DNA from: Lithobates sylvaticus
Lineage: Eukaryota > Chordata > Amphibia > Anura > Ranidae
Direction: 5' to 3'
DNA length: 64,000 bases
NCBI GenBank assembly: GCA_028564925.1
Contig: CM053029.1
Span: forward strand, 586,623,668-586,687,667
This document shows positions 43,541-57,265 of this stretch, in pieces. The position numbers and the translations under genes were made by a program. How positions within the stretch are numbered: position 1 is the first letter of the stretch; each line of letters starts with the position of its first letter. Under the pieces are notes generated by a model. That model ran no database searches and was not told the origin of the DNA. It was given only the letters and a program-made list of their open reading frames with translations.

Positions 43541-46500
43541 TTTGAATGCCATATTTGTATTTCTATGGTTTGAATACCATATTTGTATTTCTATGGTTTG
43601 AACACCATATTTGTATTTCTATGGTTTGAGCGCCATATTTGTATTTCTATGGTTTGAACGCCATATTTGTATTTCTATGGTTTGAACGCCATATTTGTAT
43701 TTCTATGGTTTGAACACCATATTTGTATTTCTATGGTTTGAACGCCATATTTGTATTTCTATGGTTTGAACGCCATATTTGTATTTCTATGGCTTGAACA
43801 CCATATTTGTATTTCTATGGTTTGAACACCATATTTGTATTTCTATGGCTTGAACGCCATATTTGTATTTCTATGGTTTGAACACCATATTTTTATTTCT
43901 ATGGTTTGAACACCACATTTGTATTTCTATAGTTTGAACACCATATTTGTATTTCTATGGTTTGAACGGCATAATTGTATTTCTATGGTTTGAACACCAT
44001 ATTTGTATTTCTATGGTTTGAACGCCATATTTGTATTTCTATGGTTTGAATACCATATTTGTATTTCTATGGTTTGAACACCATATTTGTATTTCTATGG
44101 TTTGAATGCCATATTTGTATTTCTATGGTTTGAACGCCATATGTGTATTTCTATGGTTTGAACACCATATTTTTATTTCTATGGTTTGAACACCACATTT
44201 GTATTTCTATGGTTTGAACACCACATTTGTATTTCTATGGTTTGAACACCACATTTGTATTTCTATGGTTTGAACACCACATTTGTATTTCTATGGTTTG
44301 AACGCCATATTTGGCTTTGAACACCATATTTGTATTTCTATGGTTTGAACACCATATTTGTATTTCTATGGTTTGAGCGCCATATTTGTATTTCTATTGT
44401 TTGAACGCCATATTTGTATTTCTATGGTTTGAGCGCCATATTTGTATTTCTATGGTTTGAACACCATATTTGTATTTCTATGGTTTGAACACCATATTTG
44501 TATTTCTATGGTTTGAACACCATATTTGTATTTCTATGGTTTGAACACCATATTTGTATTTCTATGGGTTGAACGCCATATTTGTATTTCTATGGCTTGA
44601 ACACCATATTTGTATTTCTATGGTTTGAGCACCATATTTGTATTTCTATGGCTTGAACACCATATTTGTATTTCTATGGTTTGAGCACCATATTTGTATT
44701 TCTATGGTTTGAACATCATATTTGTATTTCTATGGCTTGAACACCATATTTGTATTTCTATGGTTTGAACGCCATATTTGTATTTCTATGGTTTGAACAC
44801 CATTTTTGTATTTCTATGGGTTGAACGCCATATTTGTATTTCTATGGTTTGAACGCCATATTTGTATTTCCATGGCTTGAACGCCATATTTGTATTTCTA
44901 TGGCTTGAACGCCATATTTGTATTTCTATGGTTTGAACACCACATTTGTATTTCTATGGTTTGAACACCATATTTGTATTTCTATGGTTTGAACGCCATA
45001 TTTGTATTTCTATGGGTTGAACGCCATATTTGTATTTCTATGGCTTGAACACCATATTTGTATTTCTATGGTTTGAGCACCATATTTGTATTTCTATGGT
45101 TTGAACACCATATTTGTATTTCTATGGCTTGAACGCCATATTTGTATTTCTATGGTTTGAACACCATTTTTGTATTTCTATGGCTTGAACACCATATTTG
45201 TATTTCTATGGCTTGAACGCCATATTTGTATTTCTATGGTTTGAACACCATTTTTGTATTTCTATGGGTTGAACGCCATATTTGTATTTCTATGGTTTGA
45301 ACGCCATATTTGTATTTCCATGGCTTGAACGCCATATTTGTATTTCTATGGCTTGAACGCCATATTTGTATTTCTATGGTTTGAACACCATATTTGCATT
45401 TCTATGGTTTGAACGCCATATTTGTATTTCTATGGGTTGAACGCCATATTTGTATTTCTATGGCTTGAACACCATATTTGTATTTCTATGGTTTGAGCAC
45501 CATATTTGTATTTCTATGGTTTGAACACCATATTTGTATTTCTATGGCTTGAACGCCATATTTGTATTTCTATGGTTTGAACACCATTTTTGTATTTCTA
45601 TGGCTTGAACGCCATATTTGTATTTCTATGGCTTGAACGCCATATTTGTATTTCTATGGCTTGAACACCATATTTGTATTTCTATGGTTTGAACGCCATT
45701 TTTGTATTTCTATGGTTTGAGCACCATATTTGTATTTCTATGGCTTGAACGCCATATTTGTATTTCTATGGCTTGAACGCCATATTTGTATTTCTATGGT
45801 TTGAACACCATATTTGTATTTCTATGGCTTGAACACCATATTTGTATTTCTATGGTTTGAACGCCATATTTGTATTTCTATGGTTTGAACACCATATTTG
45901 TATTTCTATGGCTTGAACACCATATTTGTATTTCTATGGTTTGAGCACCATATTTGTATTTCTATGGGTTGAACACCATTTTTGTATTTCTATGGTTTGA
46001 ACGCCATATTTGTATTTCTATGGGTTGAACACCATTTTTGTATTTCTATGGGTTGAACGCCATATTTGTATTTCTATGGTTTGAACGCCATATTTGTATT
46101 TCCATGGCTTGAACGCCATATTTGTATTTCTATGGCTTGAACGCCATATTTGTATTTCTATGGTTTGAACACCACATTTGTATTTCTATGGTTTGAACAC
46201 CATATTTGTATTTCTATGGTTTGAACGCCATATTTGTATTTCTATGGGTTGAACGCCATATTTGTATTTCTATGGCTTGAACGCCATATTTGTATTTCTA
46301 TGGCTTGAACACCATATTTGTATTTCTATGGCTTGAACGCCATATTTGTATTTCTATGGCTTGAACGCCATATTTGTATTTCTATGGTTTGAGCACCATA
46401 TTTGTATTTCTATGGTTTGAACGCCATATTTGTATTTCTATGGCTTGAACGCCATATTTGTATTTCTATGGCTTGAACGCTATTTTTGTATTTCTATGGC

Positions 46501-49500
46501 TTGAACACCATATTTGTATTTCTATGGTTTGAACGCCATATTTGTATTTCTATGGTTTGAACGCCATATTTGTATTTCTATGGTTTGAACGCCATATTTG
46601 TATTTCTATGGCTTGAACGCCATATTTGTATTTCTATGGCTTGAACGCCATATTTGTATTTCTATGGTTTGAACGCCATATTTGTATTTCTATTGTTTGA
46701 ACGCCATATTTGTATTTCTATGGTTTGAGCGCCATATTTGTATTTCTATGGTTTGAACACCATATTTGTATTTCTATGGCTTGAACGCCATATTTGTATT
46801 TCTATGGCTTGAACACCATATTTGTATTTCTATGGTTTGAACGCCATATTTGTATTTCTATTGTTTGAACACCATATTTGTATTTCTATGGTTTGAACAC
46901 CATATTTGTATTTCTATGGTTTGAGCGCCATATTTGTATTTCTATTGTTTGAACGCCATATTTGTATTTCTATGGTTTGAGCGCCATATTTGTATTTCTA
47001 TGGTTTGAACACCATATTTGTATTTCTATGGTTTGAACACCATATTTGTATTTCTATGGTTTGAACACCATGTTTGTATTTCTATGGGTTGAACGCCATA
47101 TTTGTATTTCCATGGCTTGAACACCATATTTGTATTTCTATGGTTTGAACACCATATTTGTATTTCTATGGTTTGAGCGCCATATTTGTATTTCTATTGT
47201 TTGAACGCCATATTTGTATTTCTATGGTTTGAGCGCCATATTTGTATTTCTATGGTTTGAACACCATATTTGTATTTCTATGGTTTGAACACCATATTTG
47301 TATTTCTATGGTTTGAACACCATGTTTGTATTTCTATGGGTTGAACGCCATATTTGTATTTCTATGGCTTGAACACCATATTTGTATTTCTATGGTTTGA
47401 ACACCATATTTGTATTTCTATGGTTTGAGCACCATATTTGTATTTCTATGGTTTGAACACCATATTTGTATTTCTATGGCTTGAACACCATATTTGTATT
47501 TCTATGGTTTGAACGCCATATTTGTATTTCTATGGTTTGAACACCATTTTTGTATTTCTATGGGTTGAACGCCATAATTTGTATTGCTATGGTTTGAACG
47601 CCATATTTGTATTTCCATGGCTTGAACGCCATATTTGTATTTCTATGGTTTGAACGCCATATTTGTATTTCTATGGGTTGAACGCCATATTTGTATTTCT
47701 ATGGCTTGAACACCATATTTGTATTTCTATGGTTTGAGCACCATATTTGTATTTCTATGGTTTGAACACCATATTTGTATTTCTATGGCTTGAACGCCAT
47801 ATTTGTATTTCTATGGCTTGAACGCCATATTTGTATTTCTATGGTTTGAACACCATTTTTGTATTTCTATGGTTTGAACGCCATATTTGTATTTCTATGG
47901 CTTGAACACCATATTTGTATTTCTATGGTTTGAACGCCATATTTGTATTTCTATGGGTTGAACGCCATATTTGTATTTCTATGGCTTGAACACCATATTT
48001 GTATTTCTATGGTTTGAGCACCATATTTGTATTTCTATGGTTTGAACACCATATTTGTATTTCTGTGGCTTGAACGCCATATTTGTATTTCTATGGTTTG
48101 AACGCCATATTTGTATTTCTATGGTTTGAACACCATTTTTGTATTTCTATGGGTTGAACGCCATATTTGTATTTCTATGGCTTGAACACCATATTTGTAT
48201 TTCTATGGTTTGAACGCCATATTTGTATTTCTATGGCTTGAACGCCATATTTGTATTTCTATGGTTTGAACGCCATATTTGTATTTCTATTGTTTGAACG
48301 CCATATTTGTATTTCTATGGTTTGAGCGCCATATTTGTATTTCTATGGTTTGAACACCATATTTGTATTTCTATGGCTTGAACACCATATTTGTATTTCT
48401 ATGGTTTGAACGCCATATTTGTATTTCTATGGCTTGAACGCCATATTTGTATTTCTATGGCTTGAACACCATATTTGTATTTCTATGGTTTGAACGCCAT
48501 ATTTGGCTTTGAACACCATATTTGTATTTCTATGGTTTGAACACCATATTTGTATTTCTATGGTTTGAGCGCCATATTTGTATTTCTATTGTTTGAACGC
48601 CATATTTGTATTTCTATGGTTTGAGCGCCATATTTGTATTTCTATGGTTTGAACACCATATTTGTATTTCTATGGTTTGAACACCATATTTGTATTTCTA
48701 TGGTTTGAACACCATATTTGTATTTCTATGGTTTGAACACCATATTTGTATTTCTATGGTTTGAGCACCATATTTGTATTTCTATGGTTTGAACACCATA
48801 TTTGTATTTCTATGGCTTGAACACCATATTTGTATTTCTATGGCTTGAACACCATATTTGTATTTCTATGGTTTGAACGCCATATTTGTATTTCTATGGG
48901 TTGAACGCCATATTTGTATTTCTATGGCTTGAACACCATATTTGTATTTCTATGGTTTGAGCACCATATTTGTATTTCTATGGTTTGAACACCATATTTG
49001 TATTTCTGTGGCTTGAACGCCATATTTGTATTTCTATGGTTTGAACGCCATATTTGTATTTCTATGGTTTGAACACCATTTTTGTATTTCTATGGGTTGA
49101 ACGCCATATTTGTATTTCTATGGCTTGAACACCATATTTGTATTTCTATGGTTTGAACGCCATATTTGTATTTCTATGGCTTGAACGCCATATTTGTATT
49201 TCTATGGTTTGAACGCCATATTTGTATTTCTATTGTTTGAACGCCATATTTGTATTTCTATGGTTTGAGCGCCATATTTGTATTTCTATGGTTTGAACAC
49301 CATATTTGTATTTCTATGGTTTGAACGCCATATTTGTATTTCTATGGCTTGAACGCCATATTTGTATTTCTATGGCTTGAACACCATATTTGTATTTCTA
49401 TGGTTTGAACGCCATATTTGGCTTTGAACACCATATTTGTATTTCTATGGTTTGAACACCATATTTGTATTTCTATGGTTTGAGCGCCATATTTGTATTT

Positions 49501-51696
49501 CTATTGTTTGAACGCCATATTTGTATTTCTATGGTTTGAGCGCCATATTTGTATTTCTATGGTTTGAACACCATATTTGTATTTCTATGGTTTGAACACC
49601 ATATTTGTATTTCTATGGTTTGAGCGCCATATTTGTATTTCTATGGTTTGAACACCATATTTGTATTTCTATGGTTTGAACACCATATTTGTATTTCTAT
49701 GGTTTGAACACCATATTTGTATTTCTATGGTTTGAACACCATATTTGTATTTCTATGGTTTGAGCACCATATTTGTATTTCTATGGTTTGAACACCATAT
49801 TTGTATTTCTATGGCTTGAACACCATATTTGTATTTCTATGGTTTGAACGCCATATTTGTATTTCTATGGTTTGAACACCATTTTTGTATTTCTATGGGT
49901 TGAACGCCATATTTGTATTTCTATGGTTTGAACGCCATATTTGTATTTCCATGGCTTGAACGCCATATTTGTATTTCTATGGTTTGAACGCCATATTTGT
50001 ATTTCTATGGGTTGAACGCCATATTTGTATTTCTATGGCTTGAACACCATATTTGTATTTCTATGGTTTGAGCACCATATTTGTATTTCTATGGTTTGAA
50101 CACCATATTTGTATTTCTATGGCTTGAACGCCATATTTGTATTTCTATGGTTTGAACACCATTTTTGTATTTCTATGGCTTGAACGCCATATTTGTATTT
50201 CTATGGCTTGAACGCCATATTTGTATTTCTATGGCTTGAACGCCATATTTGTATTTCTATGGCTTGAACGCCATATTTGTATTTCTATGGCTTGAACGCC
50301 ATATTTGTATTTCTATGGTTTGAACACCATTTTTGTATTTCTATGGGTTGAACGCCATATTTGTATTTCTATGGCTTGAACACCATATTTGTATTTCTAT
50401 GGTTTGAACGCCATATTTGTATTTCTATGGCTTGAACGCCATATTTGTATTTCTATGGCTTGAACGCCATATTTGTATTTCTATGGTTTGAACGCCATAT
50501 TTGTATTTCTATGGCTTAAACACCATATTTGTATTTCTATGGTTTGAGCACCATATTTGTATTTCTATGGTTTGAACACCATATTTGTATTTCTATGGCT
50601 TGAACGCCATATTTGTATTTCTATGGTTTGAACGCCATATTTGTATTTCTATGGTTTGAACACCATTTTTGTATTTCTATGGCTTGAACGCCATATTTGT
50701 ATTTCTATGGTTTGAACGCCATATTTGTATTTCTATGGCTTGAACACCATATTTGTATTTCTATGGCTTGAACACCATATTTGTATTTCTATGGTTTGAA
50801 CACCATTTTTGTATTTCTATGGTTTGAACGCCATATTTGTATTTCTATTGCTTGAACGCCATATTTGTATTTCTATGGTTTGAACACCATATTTGTATTT
50901 CTATGGCTTGAACGCCATATTTGTATTTCTATGGCTTGAACGCCATATTTGTATTTCTATGGTTTGAACACCACATTTGTATTTCTATGGTTTGAACACC
51001 ATATTTGTATTTCTATGGTTTGAACGCCATATTTGTATTTCTATGGCTTGAACGCCATATTTGTATTTCTATGGTTTGAACGCCATATTGGTATTTCTAT
51101 GGTTTGAACACCATATTTGTATTTCTATGGTTTGAGCACCATATTTGTATTTCTATGGTTTGAACACCATATTTGTATTTCTGTGGCTTGAACGCCATAT
51201 TTGTATTTCTATGGTTTGAGCACCATATTTGTATTTCTATGGTTTGAACACCATTTTTGTATTTCTATGGTTTGAACGCCATATTTGTATTTCTATGGTT
51301 TGAACACCATATTTGTTTTTCTATGGCTTGAACGTCATATTTGTATTTCTATGGCTTGAACACCATATTTGTATTTCTATGGCTTGAACGTCATATTTGT
51401 ATTTCTATGGTTTGAACGCCATATTTGTATTTCTATGGTTTGAACACCATATTTGTATTTCTATGGTTAGAACGCCATATTTGTATTTCTATGGCTTGAA
51501 CACCATATTTGTATTTCTATGGTTTGAACACCATATTTGTATTTCTATGGTTTGAACACCATATTTGTATTTCTATGGCTTGAACGCCATATTTGTATTT
51601 CTATGGTTTGAACGCCATATTTGTATTTCTATGGTTTGAACACCATATTTGTATTTCTATGGTTTGAACACCATATTTGTATTTCTATGGTTTGGA
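43541..51696. repeat. 28-bp minisatellite array, about 290 copies
   Basis: One uninterrupted array of 8.16 kb. The unit is ggtttgaacgccatatttgt plus atttctat (28 bp). Variants: gcc/acc, ggt/ggc/ggg before ttg, gag for gaa, attg for tgg, cttaaac, ttttt for tattt. Stops fall in every frame, so there is no ORF over 60 codons. Each unit has a ccata...tatgg dyad. Three units lack 10 bases and read ccatatttggctttgaac (44305, 48497, 49412). The order of variants after each of these is the same, which shows higher-order repeats. Confidence 0.97.
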
Positions 51697-52200
51697 CAGC
51701 TGACCTGGAATAGAACAAGATTGTCACTTAAAGAATTGAAAGGGACCCTCTGTAATATTTACAAGTTGGAATAGGAAAGAGGTGCAGAGTCTAAGCATTC
51801 ACTGGAACTTCACCAGGGCACCCCGTGGGAATTTACTGGTGGGTGCACCAGGTTGCAGCCGTCACACACATCCATACCTTCGTAAACAGGAATAGAACTG
51901 GGATGCGGTGCACAGTTGACAGGCAATATCATAAACAGGGAAAGGCAAAAGGTCAGGGTGGGTAGTGAACAAGCGTCTTCAGATACAAGCTGAAGTCGGT
52001 AAATGGAGAAACAGGAATGCAGGAAATAACGTTGGGCTAGGAAATTAACCTAATGACCAGGCAACAGGTGTTTGTCTAAGCACAGCTAAATAGTGAGCTT
52101 GGTTGACAGACTGGATGGAGACTTATCCAGCACCCAGCAGTTCCTATACCTCCTGGTCCTGGAAGAAGGCATGATGTAGTAAGGAAGGAGAGACCGCATG
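51697..52200. other. unclassified repeat-like DNA
   Basis: No gene. The text (cagggaaaggcaaaaggtca, gacagactggatggagactt, then atccagcaccc) is reminiscent of Gypsy-type LTR sequence and loosely resembles part of the chromovirus LTR. I cannot fix ends, so it is only a possible fossil LTR piece. Confidence 0.3.
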
Positions 52201-53225
52201 TTTACCACTTAAGGACCGGAAGGATTTCCCCCCCTTAATGACCAGGCCATTTTTTGCAAAACGGCACTGCGTTACTTTAGTTGACAATTGCGGGATTGTG
52301 CTTCATTGTACCCAAACAAAATTGACGTCCTTTTTTCCCCACAAATAGAGCTTTCTTCTGGTGGTATTTGATCACCTCTGCGGTTTTTATTTTTTGCGCT
52401 ATAAACAAAAAACAGCGACAATTTTGAAAACAAAAACGCAATATTTGTTACATTTTGCTATAATAAATATCCTCCAAAAATATATAAAAAACATATTTTT
52501 TCCTCAGTTTAGGCGGTTATGTATTTTTCTACATGTTTTTGGTAAAAAAAATTGCATTAAGCGTATATTGATTGGTTTGCACAAAAGTTATCTACAGCAT
52601 CTAGCGTCTACAAAATAGGGGATAGGATTTATGGAATTTTTATTATAATTTTTTTTTATTTTTATGGCTTTTTTATTATTCATTTTTTTTTTACTAGTAA
52701 TGGCGGCGATCTGCGATTGTTTTTATCAGGACTGCGACATTATGGCGGACACGTTGGACAATTTAGACACATTTTGGGACCATTGGCATTTTTACAGCGA
52801 TCAGTGCTATAAAATTGCATTGATTACTGTAAAAATGTCACTGGCAGTGAAGGGGTTAACCACTAGGGGGCAGTGAAGGGGTTAAGTGTGTCCTATTGTG
52901 TGTTCTAACTGAAGGGGGGATGGGACTGTGCAGGGGAGATGACAGATCATCTGTTCATACTCTGTATGAAGAGACAAAACCGTCTGTTCTCCTCCTAGAG
53001 AACAGGAAACTGTGTGATTACACACACAGATCCCGATTCTCGGTGTGCCCCGAGCGATCGCGGGAGCCCGGCGTTGATCGCCACCGCCGGGCACTCGCAG
53101 TGAGCAGGGGGCATGCACGCGCCCCCTAGTGGCCGTCTATGTTACCGACGTAACATGACAGCGAATCGTGCAGCCGAGCCACGTTGCCGCAGTACAACTG
53201 CGGCGGCTGGTCGGCAAGCGGTTAA
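52201..53225 (-). mobile_element. 1-kb TTAA-type ranid repeat, copy C
   Basis: Minus-strand copy. The right edge is gtcggcaagcggttaa; the left edge (tttaccacttaaggaccgg) is slightly altered. The conserved block aatagagctttcttctggtg is at 52346, and the GC-rich head is at 53040-53220. Confidence 0.87.
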
Positions 53226-54102
53226 ATCTACAAGGGCATTTTTTTACCACTACTATTCCTTTATATTGGCTTTTAAAATTTACAAATGCAGCAATTTAGA
53301 AATCAGATGAAAGGTTTAGCACTAGGAAACACTTTTTGAAAGATAAAAAGTGCATTTTATATACAGCTATATAGATCAGACCAAAATGAGGGACAAATGA
53401 GGGGGGGAGAGGGACATTGCTTCAAATCAAGGACAGTCCCTCGAAATCAGGGACAGTTGGGAGCTATGCCAACACAGTGAGAAGTGCACACTCACCGCCA
53501 GTCCAGTGACCTCTAAATCAATAAAGGTCAACAAGCTCTGTATGATAAGCAATCATGTCCAGATCGGTCACACTACTATTCAATAGATCTTCCAATGTCC
53601 CAACTTTCTTTTATAATCACTCCATAAACACCACAACATCAAAGCCAAAGAAATACTATAGTGTAGTATTTTACACCAATGCAAACAAATTGCATAGATC
53701 GCCGCACAAGGATTGCGGCTATCCTACTCGGAAGTGGGAGCGGGTACCAGGTTTTGACAGGTATCCGCTCCCCCTCACTTCGGGAAAGGTGACAAAATGT
53801 GGCAGCAGGGGGAAGCAAACAAGCAGAGCTTCACCTTTTTTTTAGGTGGAGTTCCGCTTTTTTAGAAGCCTTTACTGTGCTTCTAAGGCATTGATAAAGC
53901 CTTGAAATATTTTTGTATCCATCTCCTGAATTGTGCCTGTCCACAACTGTACCCTGGAGATCCCGGTGACAGCGCCTTACCACCCATAGTTGATTGCTTG
54001 TTTCAGTTGCACTACCAGGGACTGGAATGCTCCAGGAAAGCTCATATCATGCTGAGCTAATCAAAATGACCACAGCTGATCACAGTTGAAAGTCAAATGG
54101 CT
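53226..54102. repeat. unclassified dispersed repeats
   Basis: The segment 53330-53470 (ggaaacactttttgaaagat, then tcagggacagttgggagcta) and the segment 53690-53860 (gatcgccgcacaaggattgc, then ggtggagttccgc) both read like known ranid dispersed repeats. No gene is visible. Ends not determinable. Confidence 0.45.
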
Positions 54103-54885
54103 TTAACCGCTTCAGCACCGGGCTATTTTTACCCCCTTCCTTACCAGAGCACTTTTTGCGATTCGGCACTGCGTCGCTTTAACTAACAATTGCGCGGTCG
54201 TGCGATGTTACACCCAAACAAAATTGACGTCCTTTTTTTCCTACAAATAGAGCTTTCTTTTGGTGGTATTTGATCACCTCTGCGGTTTTTTATTTTTTGC
54301 GCTATAAACAAAAGAATAGCGACAATTTTGAAAAAAAAACACAATATTTTTTACTTTTTGCTATAATAAATATCCAATTTTTTAAAAAAAAAAAAACAAT
54401 TTTTTTCCTCAGTTTAGGCCGATACATATTCTTCTACATATTTTTGGTAAAAAAAATCGCAATAAGCATATATTGATCGTACTAGTAATGGCGGCGATCT
54501 GCGATTTTTTTTTCGTGACTGCGACATTGCGGCGGACACTTCGGACACTTTTGACACATTTTTGGGACCATTCACATTTACACAGCGATCGTTGCTATAA
54601 AATTGCATTGATTACTGTGTAAATGTGACTGGCAGGGAAGGGGTTAACACTAGGGGGCGCTGCAGGGGTTAATATGTTCCCTAAGATAGTGATTCTAACT
54701 GTGGGGGGAGGGGACTGACAAGGGGAGGAGACCGATCGGTGTTCCTCCGTACTGGGATCACATGATCGGTCTCCTCGCCACTGACAGGCGGCCGGGAATG
54801 GGAGGACGTCATATGACGCCCGCCCAGGATGGGAGATCCACCTTGTGGGCGTCATATGACTATGGGCGGGTAGTGAAGGGGTTAA
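54103..54885 (-). mobile_element. 1-kb TTAA-type ranid repeat, copy D (short)
   Basis: Starts ttaaccgcttcagcaccggg and ends agtgaaggggttaa. TTAA is at both edges. It is shorter than the other copies because part of the tail region and the head differ. The aaatagagctttcttttggt block is present at 54246. Confidence 0.85.
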
Positions 54886-55157
54886 GTGCCATTGAGAAGG
54901 TGATTAGCCACACCTAACTGAGTTTAATCTAAGTCATCTTTATGAGGGAGGTGATCCTTTTTCTAACTCGGTCATTCTGTTTTTGAATTTTTTGTATTTT
55001 TTTTTCGGACATGTTGGTGTTATATCTTTCACGTGTTGCACTGTGTAAATACAGCTGGATAAAACAAAAACTGTGTCTGTCTTCATTTCAGGCTAAAGCA
55101 AATGCGATTATTTGAAAAAGGGGGGGGGGGTGATCCTTTTCTATACCCAGTGTATAT
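54886..55157. mobile_element. Tc1/mariner-like remnant
   Basis: The text from aaggtgattagccacaccta to ggtgatccttttctataccc and cagtgtata matches a fish/frog mariner-like family whose end reads cactgggtatagaaaaggat. Only one terminal repeat is recognisable, and no transposase motif is left. Confidence 0.5.
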
Positions 55158-55194
55158 AGTGGAATTTTTAGTCATTTTTATTATTCACTGTTAG

Positions 55195-55685
55195 TGGGAC
55201 TGCGATATTGCGGCAGACAATCGAACACTAGCTGACACTTTTTGGAGCTAGTGACACTAATACCGTGATCAGTGCAAAAATATGCATTGTCACTGTACTA
55301 ATGACACTGGATGGGAAGGGGTTAAACAGCTAGGGTGATCAAAGGGTTAAATGTGTGCTGAGCTAGGGCGATCAAAGGGTTAAATGTGTGCTGAACCAGT
55401 GTTTTTGTGTACTGTGTGAGGTGCTTTTACTAGGGGAAGTAATTCATTTTTTTTCCCAGCTTTGCGGGAAAAGAAAATCCCTAACTTCCCCGCTGAAAGG
55501 ACGGAGCTATGCCATAGGCAGGGCTCTTTCCTGTGTGTCTTCCCGACGATCAGCATATGCTGTGTATAATAAGAGCACAGCGCCCCCTACCTGGAAGTGC
55601 CGGACCACGTACCTAGTACATGATCTGGCACAGCAGAGCCGCCTTGCTGCCACACATGTAAGTGATACGGTTGGCAATCGGTTAA
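55195..55685 (-). mobile_element. TTAA-class ranid repeat with hairpin
   Basis: Shares cgtgatcagtgcaaaaatat, gcgatcaaagggttaa and the hairpin position with 29403-29665. Here the hairpin is at 55433-55488 (ggggaagtaattcatttt and its partner). A 36-bp block containing agctagggcgatcaaagg is tandemly duplicated at 55330-55385. The right edge is ggcaatcggttaa. Confidence 0.7.
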
Positions 55686-55689
55686 TCAG

Positions 55690-56059
55690 GTATGGATCTT
55701 GAGGGGGAACCTCAGGCAAACATTTTTTTTTACATTTTTCCCCTTCAAGAATCTCAGCACACAAGTCGCACCGCAAGTCGGATCATCTTGATCCGACTTC
55801 TGGTGCGACTTCTATTCAAATCAAAGGGCTGCCATAGGGAACCATTGATTTTGAATAGAGACAGAGAAACAAATGCAAAACGCGGATAAAAAATCTAATT
55901 TTTAACACTGCTTATTTCCTGAGGTCGGTACCAGCTTTACAACTCGTTTTTTAAAACGCCCGTGGGCATGAGGCCTTAGACCGCCAGGTGTAGACGGAGC
56001 CGAGATGGTTATCATTGAAACATTATGTTTTCCACGTTGCTTTTCATTTATGTCAACTT
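55690..56059. other. no gene; short inverted motif
   Basis: Contains gcaagtcggatcatcttgat and its partner atccgacttctggtgcgact near 55775-55811, typical of a small dispersed repeat. Nothing else. Confidence 0.4.
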
Positions 56060-56962
56060 TTAACCACTTCAGCCCCGGACATTTTTTTCCCACAAATAGA
56101 GCTTTCCTTTGGTGGTATTTGATCGCCCCTGCGGTTTTTATTTTTTGCGCTATAAACAAAAATAGAGCGACAATTTTGAAAACAATGCAATATTTTTTGC
56201 TTTTTGCTATAATAAATATCCCCAAAAAATATATAAAAAAACATTTTTTTTCCTCAGTTTAGGCCGATACGTATTCTTCTACATATTTTTGGTGAAAAAA
56301 AATCGCAATTAGCGATTATTGATTGGTTTGCGCAACAGTTATAGCGTTTACAAAATAGGGGATAGTTTTATAGCATTTTTATTAATATTTTTTTTTTTTA
56401 CTAGTAATGGCGGCGATCAGCGATTTTTATTGTGACTGCGACATTATGGCGGACACATCGGACATTTTTGGCACATTTTTGGCACCATTGTCATTTATAC
56501 AGCAATCAGTGCTATTTAAATGCATTGATTCCTGTATAAATGACAGTGGCAGTGAAAGAGTTAACCACTAGGGGGAGGGGAGGGGTTATGGGCTGTGACG
56601 TGTGTGTGTTTTTTTACAGTAGGGGGTGGGGCTGATGTCTGACGTCATTGATCGGCTTTCCCAATGACAGGGAACAGCCGATCAATGACAGGCAGAGTAG
56701 AAAGCGCGGGGAGAGGTTTGTTTACACAAACCTCTCCCCGTTCTTCAGCTCCGTGACCCGATCGCGGGACACCAGCGGTGATCAGGTCTGCTGGTCCTGG
56801 GGCCAGGGTCACGGAGCTCCCGACCGGGTCGCGAGCGCGCCCCCGGGGGTGCACGCATGACCCCGGCTAGGCTTTTAAAGGGCCACGTACCGGTACGTGC
56901 TTTTGCCTAGCCGTGCCATTCTGCCGACGTACATCGGCGTGAGGCGGTCGGGAAGCGGTTAA
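56060..56962 (-). mobile_element. 1-kb TTAA-type ranid repeat, copy E
   Basis: Begins ttaaccacttcagccccgga and ends gtcgggaagcggttaa. Both TTAA edges are present. Inside, accgatcgcgggacac-like sequence is at 56757 and a ggagaggtttgtttacacaa palindrome half is at 56721. It is very similar to copy F; the two share the head region. Confidence 0.88.
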
Positions 56963-57258
56963 CAATGTTTCCTTCCTGATAGGGAAACTCTTGACCACTT
57001 AACTTGCTTGGCATATGTCCAGGCTATATAAGTGGACATTTTGATTATAGACACCCTATCCTCCCAGGGACAGGCACATTTTGGTCTTCCATCTTTCTGT
57101 TAAATTTCATGGGACATTAAATTTGTTACCTGTATGTTTCTATTACTCATGCCTCTTTATACCATTATGTATTTTCTGCCTTGTCTCTTTGTTTGCTTAT
57201 CACGCAACGTAACCACCTAAAAACTGTTGTGATATGTTGGATTACATGCCAATAAAAC
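56963..57258. other. no recognisable feature
   Basis: About 300 bases of AT-rich sequence without ORF or repeat ends. Confidence 0.35.
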
Positions 57259-57265
57259 CTTTGTA

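Noticed and set aside
43541-51696. CRISPR-like array of regularly spaced repeats
   Set aside because: There are no unique spacers; the whole 28-bp unit repeats. The window is eukaryotic, and no cas-like gene is present.
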